Assembly (NCBI GenBank): GCA_030066985.1
Contig: JASJAN010000025.1
Location: 62,001-126,000, forward strand
Direction: 5' to 3'
Length of the DNA: 64,000 nt
Source of the DNA: Desulfobacterales bacterium
Lineage (GTDB): Bacteria > Desulfobacterota > Desulfobacteria > Desulfobacterales > JAHEIW01
The notes below the pieces were generated by a model, which worked only from the letters and a program-made list of their open reading frames with translations, did no database searches and had not been told where the DNA came from. Position numbers and translations under genes: made by a program. The stretch's first letter is position 1. Every line of letters begins with the position of its first letter. Positions 35,719 through 43,262 of this stretch are shown in pieces.

Positions 35719-35960
35719 AGACAGGATTAACAGGATTTTAAGGATATTTTTTTGGCTTTCCGGATGAAAGCCAAAAATTTCAATCGCCTTCGGCGAAAAA
35801 AAATACTCATCATAAATAAAAGTTAGTCGCGTATTTTTATTTTGAGGCGTCTAATTTAAGTAAGAATTTTTCCCGCCCGTAGGGCGGGATTGGGTTTCGC
35901 CACTTTCTTCCGGAAAGTGGCGAGAAAAAGGAAATCCGAACAATCCTGTAAATCCTGTCT
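35719..35960. repeat. 242-bp element with 9-nt terminal arrays and nested hairpins
   Basis: Ends AGACAGGATTAACAGGATT (35719-35737) and AATCCTGTAAATCCTGTCT (35942-35960) are reverse complements with one mismatch and each contain a 9-base tandem unit ACAGGATTA/T. Inside lie further stems: TTTGGCTTT/AAAGCCAAA (35751-35775), CGCCTTCGGCG, CCCGCCC/GGGCGGG (35872-35888) and CGCCACTTTC/GAAAGTGGCG (35898-35922). No reading frame is present. It fills the gap downstream of thrS. Confidence 0.75.
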
Positions 35961-35980
35961 AAAAATTAATCTGTTAGGCC

Positions 35981-37903
35981 CTATTCCTTAAAAAGGTCCA
36001 ATGCCAGCTCCCGTTTGCGGATATGCGCCTGCACCGTATTTAGAAATTCATCGTGGGAAAGGCCGTATTTGACGTGGCCATCCAGGGTGCGTACCGACAG
36101 GGTGCCGGCATCTTTCTCCTTGGCCCCCACCGTCAAAATCAGCGGGATTTGATTTAGCTGGGCTTCGCGGACTTTTTTGTTCAGGCTTTCGGCCCGATCA
36201 TCGATCTCCACCCGCAGCTCGGCTTTTTCAAGCTCGGCTTTGACCGCCTGGGCATGGGATATCAGGTCATCGTTGATCGGCAATATCGTGGCCTGAACCG
36301 GCGCTAGCCACAGCGGAAGCTTGCCCGCAAAATGCTCGATCAGGATGCCCAAAAAGCGTTCGATCGAGCCGAAAACCGTGCGGTGAATCATAATCGGTCG
36401 GTGGCGCTCGTTGTCCTTGCCGATAAAGGTCAGGTTAAAGCGCTCCGGCAAGGCCATATCCAGCTGGATGGTGCCGCATTGCCAGGTGCGGTTCAGGGCG
36501 TCTTTAATATGCAGATCGATTTTGGGTCCGTAAAACGCGCCGTCGCCCTCATTGAGCGTATAATCGTGGCCGTAAGCCTTGAGACCGGATTCTAAACCGG
36601 TGGTGGCCTCATCCCATTGGGCGTCGTTGCCGATGGATTTTTCCGGCCGCGTCGACAGCTCGAGATGGAACCCCAGCCCAAAAGTGGTGTACATTCGCTC
36701 GGACAGACACAGCACCCCCAGAATTTCATCTTTGATGTGCTCGGGCATCATGTACAGATGGGCATCATCTTGATGAAAGGCTCTCACTCGAAACAGACCC
36801 TGCAGCACCCCGCTGAGTTCATGCCGGTGGACCAGCCCCACCTCTGCGGCACGCAGCGGCAAATCCCTGTATGAGTGCGGTTTGCGACCATAAATGAGCA
36901 TACCGCCGGGGCAATTCATCGGTTTGATGGCATAATCATTGTCATCAATGCTCGATGTATACATATTTTCGCGATAATTTTCCCAGTGGCCGCTTTTTTC
37001 CCACAGCGCGCGATTGAGCATAATCGGCGTTTTGGTTTCCACGTATCCGGCAGCACGGTGCTCGGCGCGCCAATAGTCCAACAGGGTGTTCCAGACCACC
37101 ATTCCTTTGGGATGGAAAAATGGCATCCCCGGCGCTTCATCGTGAAAACTGAACAGATCCAGCGCCTGGCCGATTTTGCGATGGTTTCTTTTTTTGGCCT
37201 CTTCCAGAAAATTCAGGTGGGCCTTCAGCTTTTTTTTGGAAAAAAAAGCTGTTCCATAAATTCGCTGCAGCTGGGCCCGGGTCGGATCCGCCCGCCAGTA
37301 AGCGCCTGACACCTTGACCAGCTTGAGGGCTTTGACATGTCCGGTATGCGGCACATGGGGGCCGCGGCACAGGTCGGTAAATTCGCCCTGCTGGTAGATC
37401 GAGATGGTGCCGTCTTCCAAATCGGCTAACATTTCCTGCTTGTAAGGCTCATCTTTGTAAAATTCAATTGCTTCGGCTTTGGGGATCTCTTTGCGGTAGA
37501 TCGGCATCTTGGCTTTGATGATTTTTTTGATTTCAGCTTCAATTTTGGGAAAATCATCTTCTGACACCGGCGGCATGTCGATGTCGTAATAAAACCCGTC
37601 CTCGATGGCCGGGCCAATGGTCAGTTTGGCATCCTTGTAAAGCCGCAATATCGCCTGGGCCATCACGTGAGCCGCCGAGTGCCGTAATATGTGCAGCGCT
37701 TCAGGATCTTTTTCGGTGATCAGACGCACGCGGGCATCGCCGCTGATTGCTGTATTCAAATCAACCAGCTCATCGTTTATTTCCATGGCCACGCAGCGAC
37801 GGGCAAAGTCGGCGGAAATGCCTTCTGCCAGGTCTGTTCCGGTGGGAGAATTCTCAAAAGCCTTTCGGCTGCCGTCTGGAAGTGTTATATTTACCATAGT
37901 CAT
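35981..37903 (-). CDS. thrS: Threonyl-tRNA synthetase
   Basis: A 640-residue class II synthetase of normal bacterial length. It has the TGS domain (1-65, VNITLPDGSRKAF), the editing domain with HILRHSAAHVMAQA (HxxxH), and the catalytic core with zinc ligands in IKPMNCPGGMLIY and VHRHELSG, then the anticodon-binding domain (about 535-640). A second ATG two codons later is an equally possible start. The gene is not followed by infC, unlike in many bacteria. A hairpin followed by T residues lies about 100 bases upstream in the leader. Confidence 0.97.
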   Translation of the reverse strand: MTMVNITLPDGSRKAFENSPTGTDLAEGISADFARRCVAMEINDELVDLNTAISGDARVRLITEKDPEALHILRHSAAHVMAQAILRLYKDAKLTIGPAIEDGFYYDIDMPPVSEDDFPKIEAEIKKIIKAKMPIYRKEIPKAEAIEFYKDEPYKQEMLADLEDGTISIYQQGEFTDLCRGPHVPHTGHVKALKLVKVSGAYWRADPTRAQLQRIYGTAFFSKKKLKAHLNFLEEAKKRNHRKIGQALDLFSFHDEAPGMPFFHPKGMVVWNTLLDYWRAEHRAAGYVETKTPIMLNRALWEKSGHWENYRENMYTSSIDDNDYAIKPMNCPGGMLIYGRKPHSYRDLPLRAAEVGLVHRHELSGVLQGLFRVRAFHQDDAHLYMMPEHIKDEILGVLCLSERMYTTFGLGFHLELSTRPEKSIGNDAQWDEATTGLESGLKAYGHDYTLNEGDGAFYGPKIDLHIKDALNRTWQCGTIQLDMALPERFNLTFIGKDNERHRPIMIHRTVFGSIERFLGILIEHFAGKLPLWLAPVQATILPINDDLISHAQAVKAELEKAELRVEIDDRAESLNKKVREAQLNQIPLILTVGAKEKDAGTLSVRTLDGHVKYGLSHDEFLNTVQAHIRKRELALDLFKE

Positions 37904-38002
37904 TTCACCACTGTAACAATTGAACGATTGATAAATTGGTTAAAAACGGTATAAAATGAAAGGATACCATTCTTAAGAAGCTAAGCAAAGCCTAAATTAA
38001 AA

Positions 38003-38036
38003 CCCCAATTGATGTAAAAATCAACGGGGAGTTTTT
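38003..38036. promoter_or_regulatory. Bidirectional hairpin in the thrS-rnd divergent region
   Basis: CCCCAATTGAT (38003-38013) pairs with ATCAACGGGG (38020-38029) with one bulge. On the plus strand AGTTTTTT follows; on the minus strand TTTTAATTT follows. Either could terminate transcription. On the minus strand it lies in the thrS leader 100 bases before the start, a place suitable for attenuation of thrS; no T-box or other known leader motif was recognised. Confidence 0.55.
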
Positions 38037-38159
38037 TATTTTTGAGTATGGGTTTAATAGAAATATAAACCATACTTATGTTTTATCAATCATCACGCGC
38101 CCGAAACGGATAAGGGAACTAAACCGATAAGCGAAACGCTCAGAAGGGTCAAGTAAAAA

Positions 38160-39308
38160 ATGCGAAGACGCCGCGCTCACCGCCACCTAAACATCGCCAC
38201 TTATTCCGAACTCGAACGGTTTGCCAACCGGCTGGCGAAACAGCGCATTATCGGCGTTGATCTTGAGGCAGACTCCATGTATCATTTCCGCGAGAAGGTC
38301 TGTTTGATCCAGATTGCCACCTCGCACACCACGGCCGTCATTGACCCCCTGCAATTGGATAACCTGACTGTTTTGAAGCCTGTTTTTAAACGCCGCGATA
38401 TTTTGAAAGTCTTTCATGGGGCCGATTATGACATTCGCTCCCTTTATCGTGATTTTAAAATCAACATCAACAATCTTTTTGACACCGAGCTGGCGTGCCG
38501 CTTTTTAGGATTTAAAGAGACCGGTTTGGAAGCTGTGCTTAAAAAGCGGTACAATGTGCGCCTGGACAAAAAATATCAACGTAAAGATTGGTCAAAACGC
38601 CCGCTGCCGCAAGAAATGATTGCCTACGCCGCCAAGGATGTGCGCTATCTGATCCCGCTGGCAAAAAGCCTGCAACAGGAGCTTAAAAACAAGGGGCGTC
38701 TGGGCTGGGTTGAAGAGGAATGCCACCATCTGAGCAGGGTCAGACCGGCTAATAACAATTCGCGCCCCCTGTTTGTGGCTTTTAAAGGTGCCGGCAAACT
38801 GGGTCCCAGGGGGCTGGCAGTCCTTGAAGAGCTGCTGCAAATGCGCAAAAAAATTGCACTGCGGCAGGACAAACCCCTTTTCAGAATTATTGGAAACAAA
38901 TCCCTGCTGAAGCTGGCCGAGGCACGCCCGCAGAATCTAACCAAACTCAAAAAATCGGAAATTCTGGGATCAAAACAATTCGATCGATACGGCAGCAGCA
39001 TTATGGCGGCCGTTACCAAAGCCCGGCAGATCCCAACCAAAAATTTACCGAAATACCCGCGCAAAACCGCTCCCATGGTTCCCGCGATAGTGGCCAAACG
39101 CGTTAAAGAGCTCCGTACCTGGCGGGACCGCATGGCAGAACAGCTGAAAGTGGATCCGGCCATCATCTGCACCAAGGCCCTGATCAGCGCCATCGCCGTG
39201 CAGAAACCCGTTAACAAGAGCAGTCTATCCAAAATAAAGGGGCTCAAAAACTGGCAGGTGACAGAATTTGGCCGTGATATCATCAATATTTTAAATACGG
39301 TCGGTTAG
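38160..39308 (+). CDS. rnd: Ribonuclease D
   Basis: A 382-residue 3'-5' exoribonuclease that trims tRNA 3' ends. The DEDD nuclease domain contains IGVDLEADSMYHFREKVCLIQIAT, VFHGADYDIRSLYRDF, LFDTELACRFLG and a final YAAKDVRYL, supplying the metal-binding acidic residues and the Tyr of the DEDDy type. One or two HRDC domains follow (about 220-290 and 300-382). The product starts abruptly with an Arg-rich segment and lacks a strong ribosome site. The next gene starts three bases after its stop. Confidence 0.95.
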   Translation: MRRRRAHRHLNIATYSELERFANRLAKQRIIGVDLEADSMYHFREKVCLIQIATSHTTAVIDPLQLDNLTVLKPVFKRRDILKVFHGADYDIRSLYRDFKININNLFDTELACRFLGFKETGLEAVLKKRYNVRLDKKYQRKDWSKRPLPQEMIAYAAKDVRYLIPLAKSLQQELKNKGRLGWVEEECHHLSRVRPANNNSRPLFVAFKGAGKLGPRGLAVLEELLQMRKKIALRQDKPLFRIIGNKSLLKLAEARPQNLTKLKKSEILGSKQFDRYGSSIMAAVTKARQIPTKNLPKYPRKTAPMVPAIVAKRVKELRTWRDRMAEQLKVDPAIICTKALISAIAVQKPVNKSSLSKIKGLKNWQVTEFGRDIINILNTVG

Positions 39309-39310
39309 TT

Positions 39311-39940
39311 ATGGCGACGGAAGAAAAATTGACCATACCCTCCGGAGGCTATGCGCTGGAAGGCCTGTGGCAGGCCGGCACCGGCGACAGGGGTGTTGTG
39401 ATCACCCACCCCCATTCTCTGTATGGCGGTACGATGCACAATCCGGTCGTCGAAACCATTCAAAGTGCCTACCGCCAAAACGGTTATGCCACCCTGCGAT
39501 TTAATTTCAGAGGCGTGGGGGGCAGTCAGGGAGACTTTAACAACGGGATTGGCGAGCAGGACGATGTTCGCGCTGCTATTGCAAGCATTCAAGAAAAGGG
39601 CGTCAGTGCAGTAGATCTGGCCGGCTACTCTTTCGGCGCCTGGGTCAATGCCCGACTGATTGCCAATGATCCCATTGCCATCGCGTCTATGCTGATGGTG
39701 GCGCCGCCGGTTGGATTCATTGAATTTGGCGATGTCAGCACACTAAGCTGTCTGAAAATGGTGGTCACCGGCAGCCGGGACGACATCGCACCTGCAGGCC
39801 AAATCCGCGACCTGTTGTCGATCTGGAATTCAGATGCCCGTTTTGAGATCATCGACGGCTGTGACCACTTTTACGCCGGCTATCTGGACAAGCTGAACTC
39901 CATCCTGACATCCTTCCTGCAAAACCAGCAGGTTCAATAA
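39311..39940 (+). CDS. Alpha/beta hydrolase
   Basis: A 209-residue serine-hydrolase-fold protein. The oxyanion-loop region HPHSLYGGTMHN, the motif FNFRGVGGSQG, the nucleophile elbow GYSFG (Ser near 110), an Asp in GSRDDIAP and His in GCDHFY make a complete catalytic triad. It resembles short soluble hydrolases of the COG2945 type, often annotated as dienelactone hydrolase-like; the substrate is unknown. It begins three bases after rnd and is probably co-transcribed. Confidence 0.9.
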   Translation: MATEEKLTIPSGGYALEGLWQAGTGDRGVVITHPHSLYGGTMHNPVVETIQSAYRQNGYATLRFNFRGVGGSQGDFNNGIGEQDDVRAAIASIQEKGVSAVDLAGYSFGAWVNARLIANDPIAIASMLMVAPPVGFIEFGDVSTLSCLKMVVTGSRDDIAPAGQIRDLLSIWNSDARFEIIDGCDHFYAGYLDKLNSILTSFLQNQQVQ

Positions 39941-39973
39941 CGCCCTACCATTGCCCAATACCGAATACCCAAA

Positions 39974-40885
39974 CTAACTTTCAAAGTACCGCATCAGCAC
40001 CTTTTTCCTGCCCGTCAAACCCTCATAGTCTTCATCTGGGTAGCCGATGGCGATAACGCTGCAGATCGTTTCCTCTGCCGGAATCTTTAGAAACTGCTGG
40101 ATTCCGGCATCCTTGTTCATGGCTTCGACGGCAAAACCAATCAGGCATGTGCCCAGCCCCATGCTGTGGGCCGCCAGCAGCATGTTTTGGGTGGCCAGCA
40201 GGGCATCTTCTGTGGGGCAGCTGGCGCCGGGCTGCGTCGCCACAACAATAACTGCCGGAGCACCGTGAAACAAACGGTCGCGACCATAAAGCTCCCATTC
40301 CTGCAGAGCCTCTGCAACCGACTGGTAATAATCGCGGTAATAATTGTCCAAAGCGGGTTTGCCGATGAGTTTGAGCGCTTTGCAAACCAAACGGTTTTCG
40401 GCCAGTTGATTCAGTTTTTTGAAAAAGGCCCCAATGCGCTGCCCAAATGCGTCCACAGCGGCCCGATTGGGCAAAATCGTAAAAGTCCACTTTTGGCTGT
40501 TGGTGCCTGAAGGTGCTTGCGTGCCGATCTTGACCATATCTTCAAGCAGGGTGCGCTCCACGCCCTGGTCGGTATAGTTGCGGCACGAGCGCCGCGATGC
40601 CATCAATTGAACCAGATGGGCGGTATCAAAATCGCCCGGAGCCAGCCAGCGACTTTTGAGCTCAAAACTGTTAAACGCCAGGCTTTGAGCATCGATGGCA
40701 TCCACCCGCACGGCAGCCACCGGGCATACCGCCATGCAGTGACCGCATTGTAATGAACGCTCACCGGTTACCCGGGCCTTGTCATCCTGCATGCTGATGG
40801 TATTGGAAGGGCATACTTTGACGCATAATTCACACCCGATGCATTTTTCCGCATCGATGACCGTCGTCACTTTTCTATCAATCAT
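39974..40885 (-). CDS. Ferredoxin-nitroreductase fusion protein
   Basis: A 303-residue fusion: an N-terminal two-cluster ferredoxin domain (about 1-65) and an FMN-dependent nitroreductase domain (about 90-303, ASRRSCRNYTDQGVERTLLEDMV, QAPSGTNSQKW, GLGTCLIGF, IAIGYPDE). The first cluster motif is complete (C15, C18, C21, C25). The second reads S44-L-Q-C47-x2-C50-x3-C54, so the usual first Cys is Ser; it may hold a [3Fe-4S] or Ser-ligated cluster. Such fusions are frequent in anaerobes and may use ferredoxin-level electrons; the substrate is unknown. Confidence 0.92.
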   Translation of the reverse strand: MIDRKVTTVIDAEKCIGCELCVKVCPSNTISMQDDKARVTGERSLQCGHCMAVCPVAAVRVDAIDAQSLAFNSFELKSRWLAPGDFDTAHLVQLMASRRSCRNYTDQGVERTLLEDMVKIGTQAPSGTNSQKWTFTILPNRAAVDAFGQRIGAFFKKLNQLAENRLVCKALKLIGKPALDNYYRDYYQSVAEALQEWELYGRDRLFHGAPAVIVVATQPGASCPTEDALLATQNMLLAAHSMGLGTCLIGFAVEAMNKDAGIQQFLKIPAEETICSVIAIGYPDEDYEGLTGRKKVLMRYFES

Positions 40886-41223
40886 GGGGGTCTCCGAATT
40901 TTGATAATTGGCAGTTTAAGTTCATTTTTTAAAATTTAGGCCTGATGTTATATCATCGCGCCCAAGGCGGACAACCCTGATCGGGAAAGGCCTTAAAACA
41001 GCTCGTCACACCGTCCAAAAGAGCTATGCAGATGGTTTAGATGAATCCAGCTAGTTTCCCTGGCCATTAGAAACCAATAAAAATTGACACCGATTTTTCA
41101 GGGTCTTAATTTTAAAATAATAAGATGCTGTTTGCATCAGCGGTGCCGGGATGATGCAGACCCAATTTTGCGTCTCCCTGTTTACATAAACCATACCTTC
41201 AAATTTAAATATAAGGAGGTCCT
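40886..41223. other. Spacer between divergent nitroreductase and kinase-like genes
   Basis: A 338-base gap that must hold both promoters. A strong AAGGAGGT ribosome site (41212-41219 region) serves the kinase-like gene. A CCCAAGGCGGACAACCC sequence near 40971 resembles part of the GGCGGA repeats. No gene is recognised. Confidence 0.5.
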
Positions 41224-41904
41224 ATGAAAAGTATCCCTCAAATTATTGAAGAGCAGGTGCATCGCTGGCATCTGAGCCAGAAAAAGGAGGTCCCTGAAAA
41301 AGAGGGCGTGTCCATCGTTACGTTATCCAGAGAGCCCGGTAGCGGAGGGCGCATCATTGCCAGCCGCCTGGCCGAAAAACTGAAGATCGATATTTTCCAT
41401 CAGGAAGTTATCCATCAAATCGCCAAAGACGCAGATGTCAGCGAAACGCTGCTGGAAACCCTGGATGAGCGCGGCTTGAATACTTTGGAACACTGGATTG
41501 CCTCTCTGGTGCACGATCGCCACCTGTGGCCGGACCGCTACATGCAGCATCTGATGAAAGTTATCGGCACCATCGGAAATCATGGCCGGGCGATCGTTGT
41601 GGGCAGGGGCGCCAACTTTATTTTGCCAAATGATAAAAGATTCGCCGTTCGCATCGTGGCCCCGCTGGCCTGGCGTACTGAAAATGTTGCCAAAGAGTTC
41701 GACCTGTCTCCAGAAGACGCAAAGCGACGGGTTTTGCGAACCGACTCGGACCGCAAGGCGTTTATTCGCAAGTATTTTAATGCCGATATTGCCGATCCCA
41801 ACAATTATGATCTGACGATTAACACTGCCACATTGGACCTCAATGATGCCGTCAACGTAATATCGGCCGCCCTGGGCATGGTGGAGTGTGTCCTGGTGGA
41901 GTAG
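41224..41904 (+). CDS. Cytidylate kinase-like protein
   Basis: A 226-residue P-loop kinase of the cytidylate kinase-like family (REPGSGGRIIASRLAEKL near 37-55; the loop is GSGG rather than GxxGxGK). Other conserved parts are IFHQEVIHQIAKDA, VVGRGANFILP and the lid RRVLRTDSDRKAFIRKYF. It is distinct from the housekeeping Cmk; members are common in deltaproteobacteria and their substrate is not established. A consensus AAGGAGGT lies five bases before the ATG, suggesting efficient translation. Confidence 0.88.
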   Translation: MKSIPQIIEEQVHRWHLSQKKEVPEKEGVSIVTLSREPGSGGRIIASRLAEKLKIDIFHQEVIHQIAKDADVSETLLETLDERGLNTLEHWIASLVHDRHLWPDRYMQHLMKVIGTIGNHGRAIVVGRGANFILPNDKRFAVRIVAPLAWRTENVAKEFDLSPEDAKRRVLRTDSDRKAFIRKYFNADIADPNNYDLTINTATLDLNDAVNVISAALGMVECVLVE

Positions 41905-41943
41905 TTGGTCAATAAATCCAAGAAGTGCGCGCTGTGCAGCTGG

Positions 41944-42633
41944 CTAGCGAGCGGCTTTGCGAGACAGTCGCTGCTGGATCTTGTTGCTGCGCAGCTCCCG
42001 CAGTGCATCACTGGCCACCCAGCGGGCCGCGCGGGATTCCAGTTGCTGGATCTCCTCGGCTACAGCTACGGCTTTTCTGTTCAGTGATAGATTGCGCTTG
42101 CCGATCTGACGCAGGGCCCAGTTGACCGCTTTTTTAACAAAGTTGCGATCATCAATGGCCCCCTGCTTTATCCGTTTGAAAAAAGGGTCAAACTGCCGAT
42201 CTGCTGCGCTTTTGTCATGCACTGCCGTGACAGCCATCAGCACAAAGCCGGCGCGTTTGACATATTCTTCGGGCCGCTGAGACCAGATCAGCGCCTTCCG
42301 GCGCGCAAAAGATGTTTTACTGAACAATCGATTGCAGCATTGATCACACAAATCCCAGGAATTAAAATCTTTGACCCAGCGCTCCAGCTGCGCTTCGGAC
42401 ACCTGTTGAGGATCGGCGACCATACAGGCCAGGATACGGGCTTCATGAATGGTGCTCGGCCACAATTGGCCGGCCAACTTATTATTGGTGCCGATTTTTC
42501 TGGCCAGCCCCAAAAGATTCGGGATCGAAATTCCCAGCGCCCGGTCGGATTTGATACCGAATTTTGCCATGCCGGCAACCGATTTCGTATCGCCCATCGA
42601 TTTCAACTCAGCCATTACATCGTTCAGCTGCAT
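41944..42633 (-). CDS. DNA alkylation repair protein, AlkD-like
   Basis: A 229-residue HEAT-like repeat protein of the AlkD family of DNA glycosylases that excise alkylated bases. Recognisable segments are MAKFGIKSDRALGISIPNLLGLARKIG, LAGQLWPSTIHEARILACMV, WVKDFNSWDLCDQCC and FVKKAVNWALRQIGKRN. The Trp and Asp residues of the AlkD DNA-binding concave face appear kept. It converges with the kinase-like gene across 39 bases. The C-terminus is Arg/Lys rich. Confidence 0.92.
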   Translation of the reverse strand: MQLNDVMAELKSMGDTKSVAGMAKFGIKSDRALGISIPNLLGLARKIGTNNKLAGQLWPSTIHEARILACMVADPQQVSEAQLERWVKDFNSWDLCDQCCNRLFSKTSFARRKALIWSQRPEEYVKRAGFVLMAVTAVHDKSAADRQFDPFFKRIKQGAIDDRNFVKKAVNWALRQIGKRNLSLNRKAVAVAEEIQQLESRAARWVASDALRELRSNKIQQRLSRKAAR

Positions 42634-42675
42634 AGCGCTCCGTGAAAGCCATCGATCGGACCAGGGACGCCGCCA

Positions 42676-42915
42676 TCAAACAGCCGCTTCTAATTCGCCT
42701 CTTAAAAACTGTTTGAACCCTTTGAGTGTTCCCCGCCAGGCGGCATCCTCGCCAACCATAATGGCCACAACAACGTCCTTTTCAATACTGATTTCAACGA
42801 CAATTTCCTCATCTCCGATTGTAAAAACCGCTTCGCCCCAGCGTTCGGCCGGCAGGCCGCTGGTTTCGCAATCATAATCCGTGCGCATTTCCCCAATCAT
42901 TCGGATTTCCCCCAT
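42676..42915 (-). CDS. Small conserved-looking protein of unknown function
   Basis: A 79-residue acidic, strand-rich product (EAVFTIGDEEIVVEISIEKDVVVAIMVGED). The start at 42915 is fixed by AAGGAGGG six bases upstream on the minus strand; an earlier ATG would include that site. It reads like a single small beta-sheet domain without cysteines or membrane segments. No family is recognised. It sits directly upstream of alkD on the same strand, 42 bases away, and is probably co-transcribed with it. Confidence 0.7.
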   Translation of the reverse strand: MGEIRMIGEMRTDYDCETSGLPAERWGEAVFTIGDEEIVVEISIEKDVVVAIMVGEDAAWRGTLKGFKQFLRGELEAAV

Positions 42916-42949
42916 GATTGCCCTCCTTGGTGCTGTCAATAATTGCGCC

Positions 42950-43013
42950 GGTTGAGTCCGCCTCCGGCGGATTGAGCCCGTTACCGGTTGAGCCCGTTGC
43001 CCGTTGAGCCTGT
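42950..43013. repeat. GGTTGAGCCCGTTACC-type repeats with TCCGCC core
   Basis: GGTTGAGTCC, the palindrome TCCGCCTCCGGCGGA (42957-42971), then tandem units GATTGAGCCCGTTACC, GGTTGAGCCCGTTGCC and CGTTGAGCCTGT. The unit is about 16 bases. The same words occur at 28953 and 54491. Confidence 0.7.
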
Positions 43014-43056
43014 AGAATAAAGAAATGCAAGTTTAGGTCTACAAAAGGTCATGTTT

Positions 43057-43216
43057 TTTTCTGAAAGGCGCTACGTTACCAAATCGATAGAAGTGTAGAT
43101 CGTGGTCTGATATTTGGGATGATCGGCACCCTGACTTTTGGATTGAAATTAAGCGTTGCCCAAATCCCAAATATCAGGCCACCGGCTACTTGTTATTCGT
43201 AGCGCCTGGAAGAAAA
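43057..43216. repeat. 160-bp imperfect palindrome downstream of the GcvT-SHMT gene
   Basis: AGGCGCTACG (43066-43075) pairs with CGTAGCGCCT (43198-43207), extended outward by T-rich and A-rich flanks. An inner perfect pair of 15 bases, TCTGATATTTGGGAT (43106-43120) and ATCCCAAATATCAGG (43164-43178, first 14 matching), surrounds a loop that holds no gene. It resembles the 2041-2181 element in size and nested-arm design but not in sequence. Confidence 0.7.
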
Positions 43217-43262
43217 TGATATGACCGATTCATGCCATACCTGTTAATACCTGTATCGCCCT

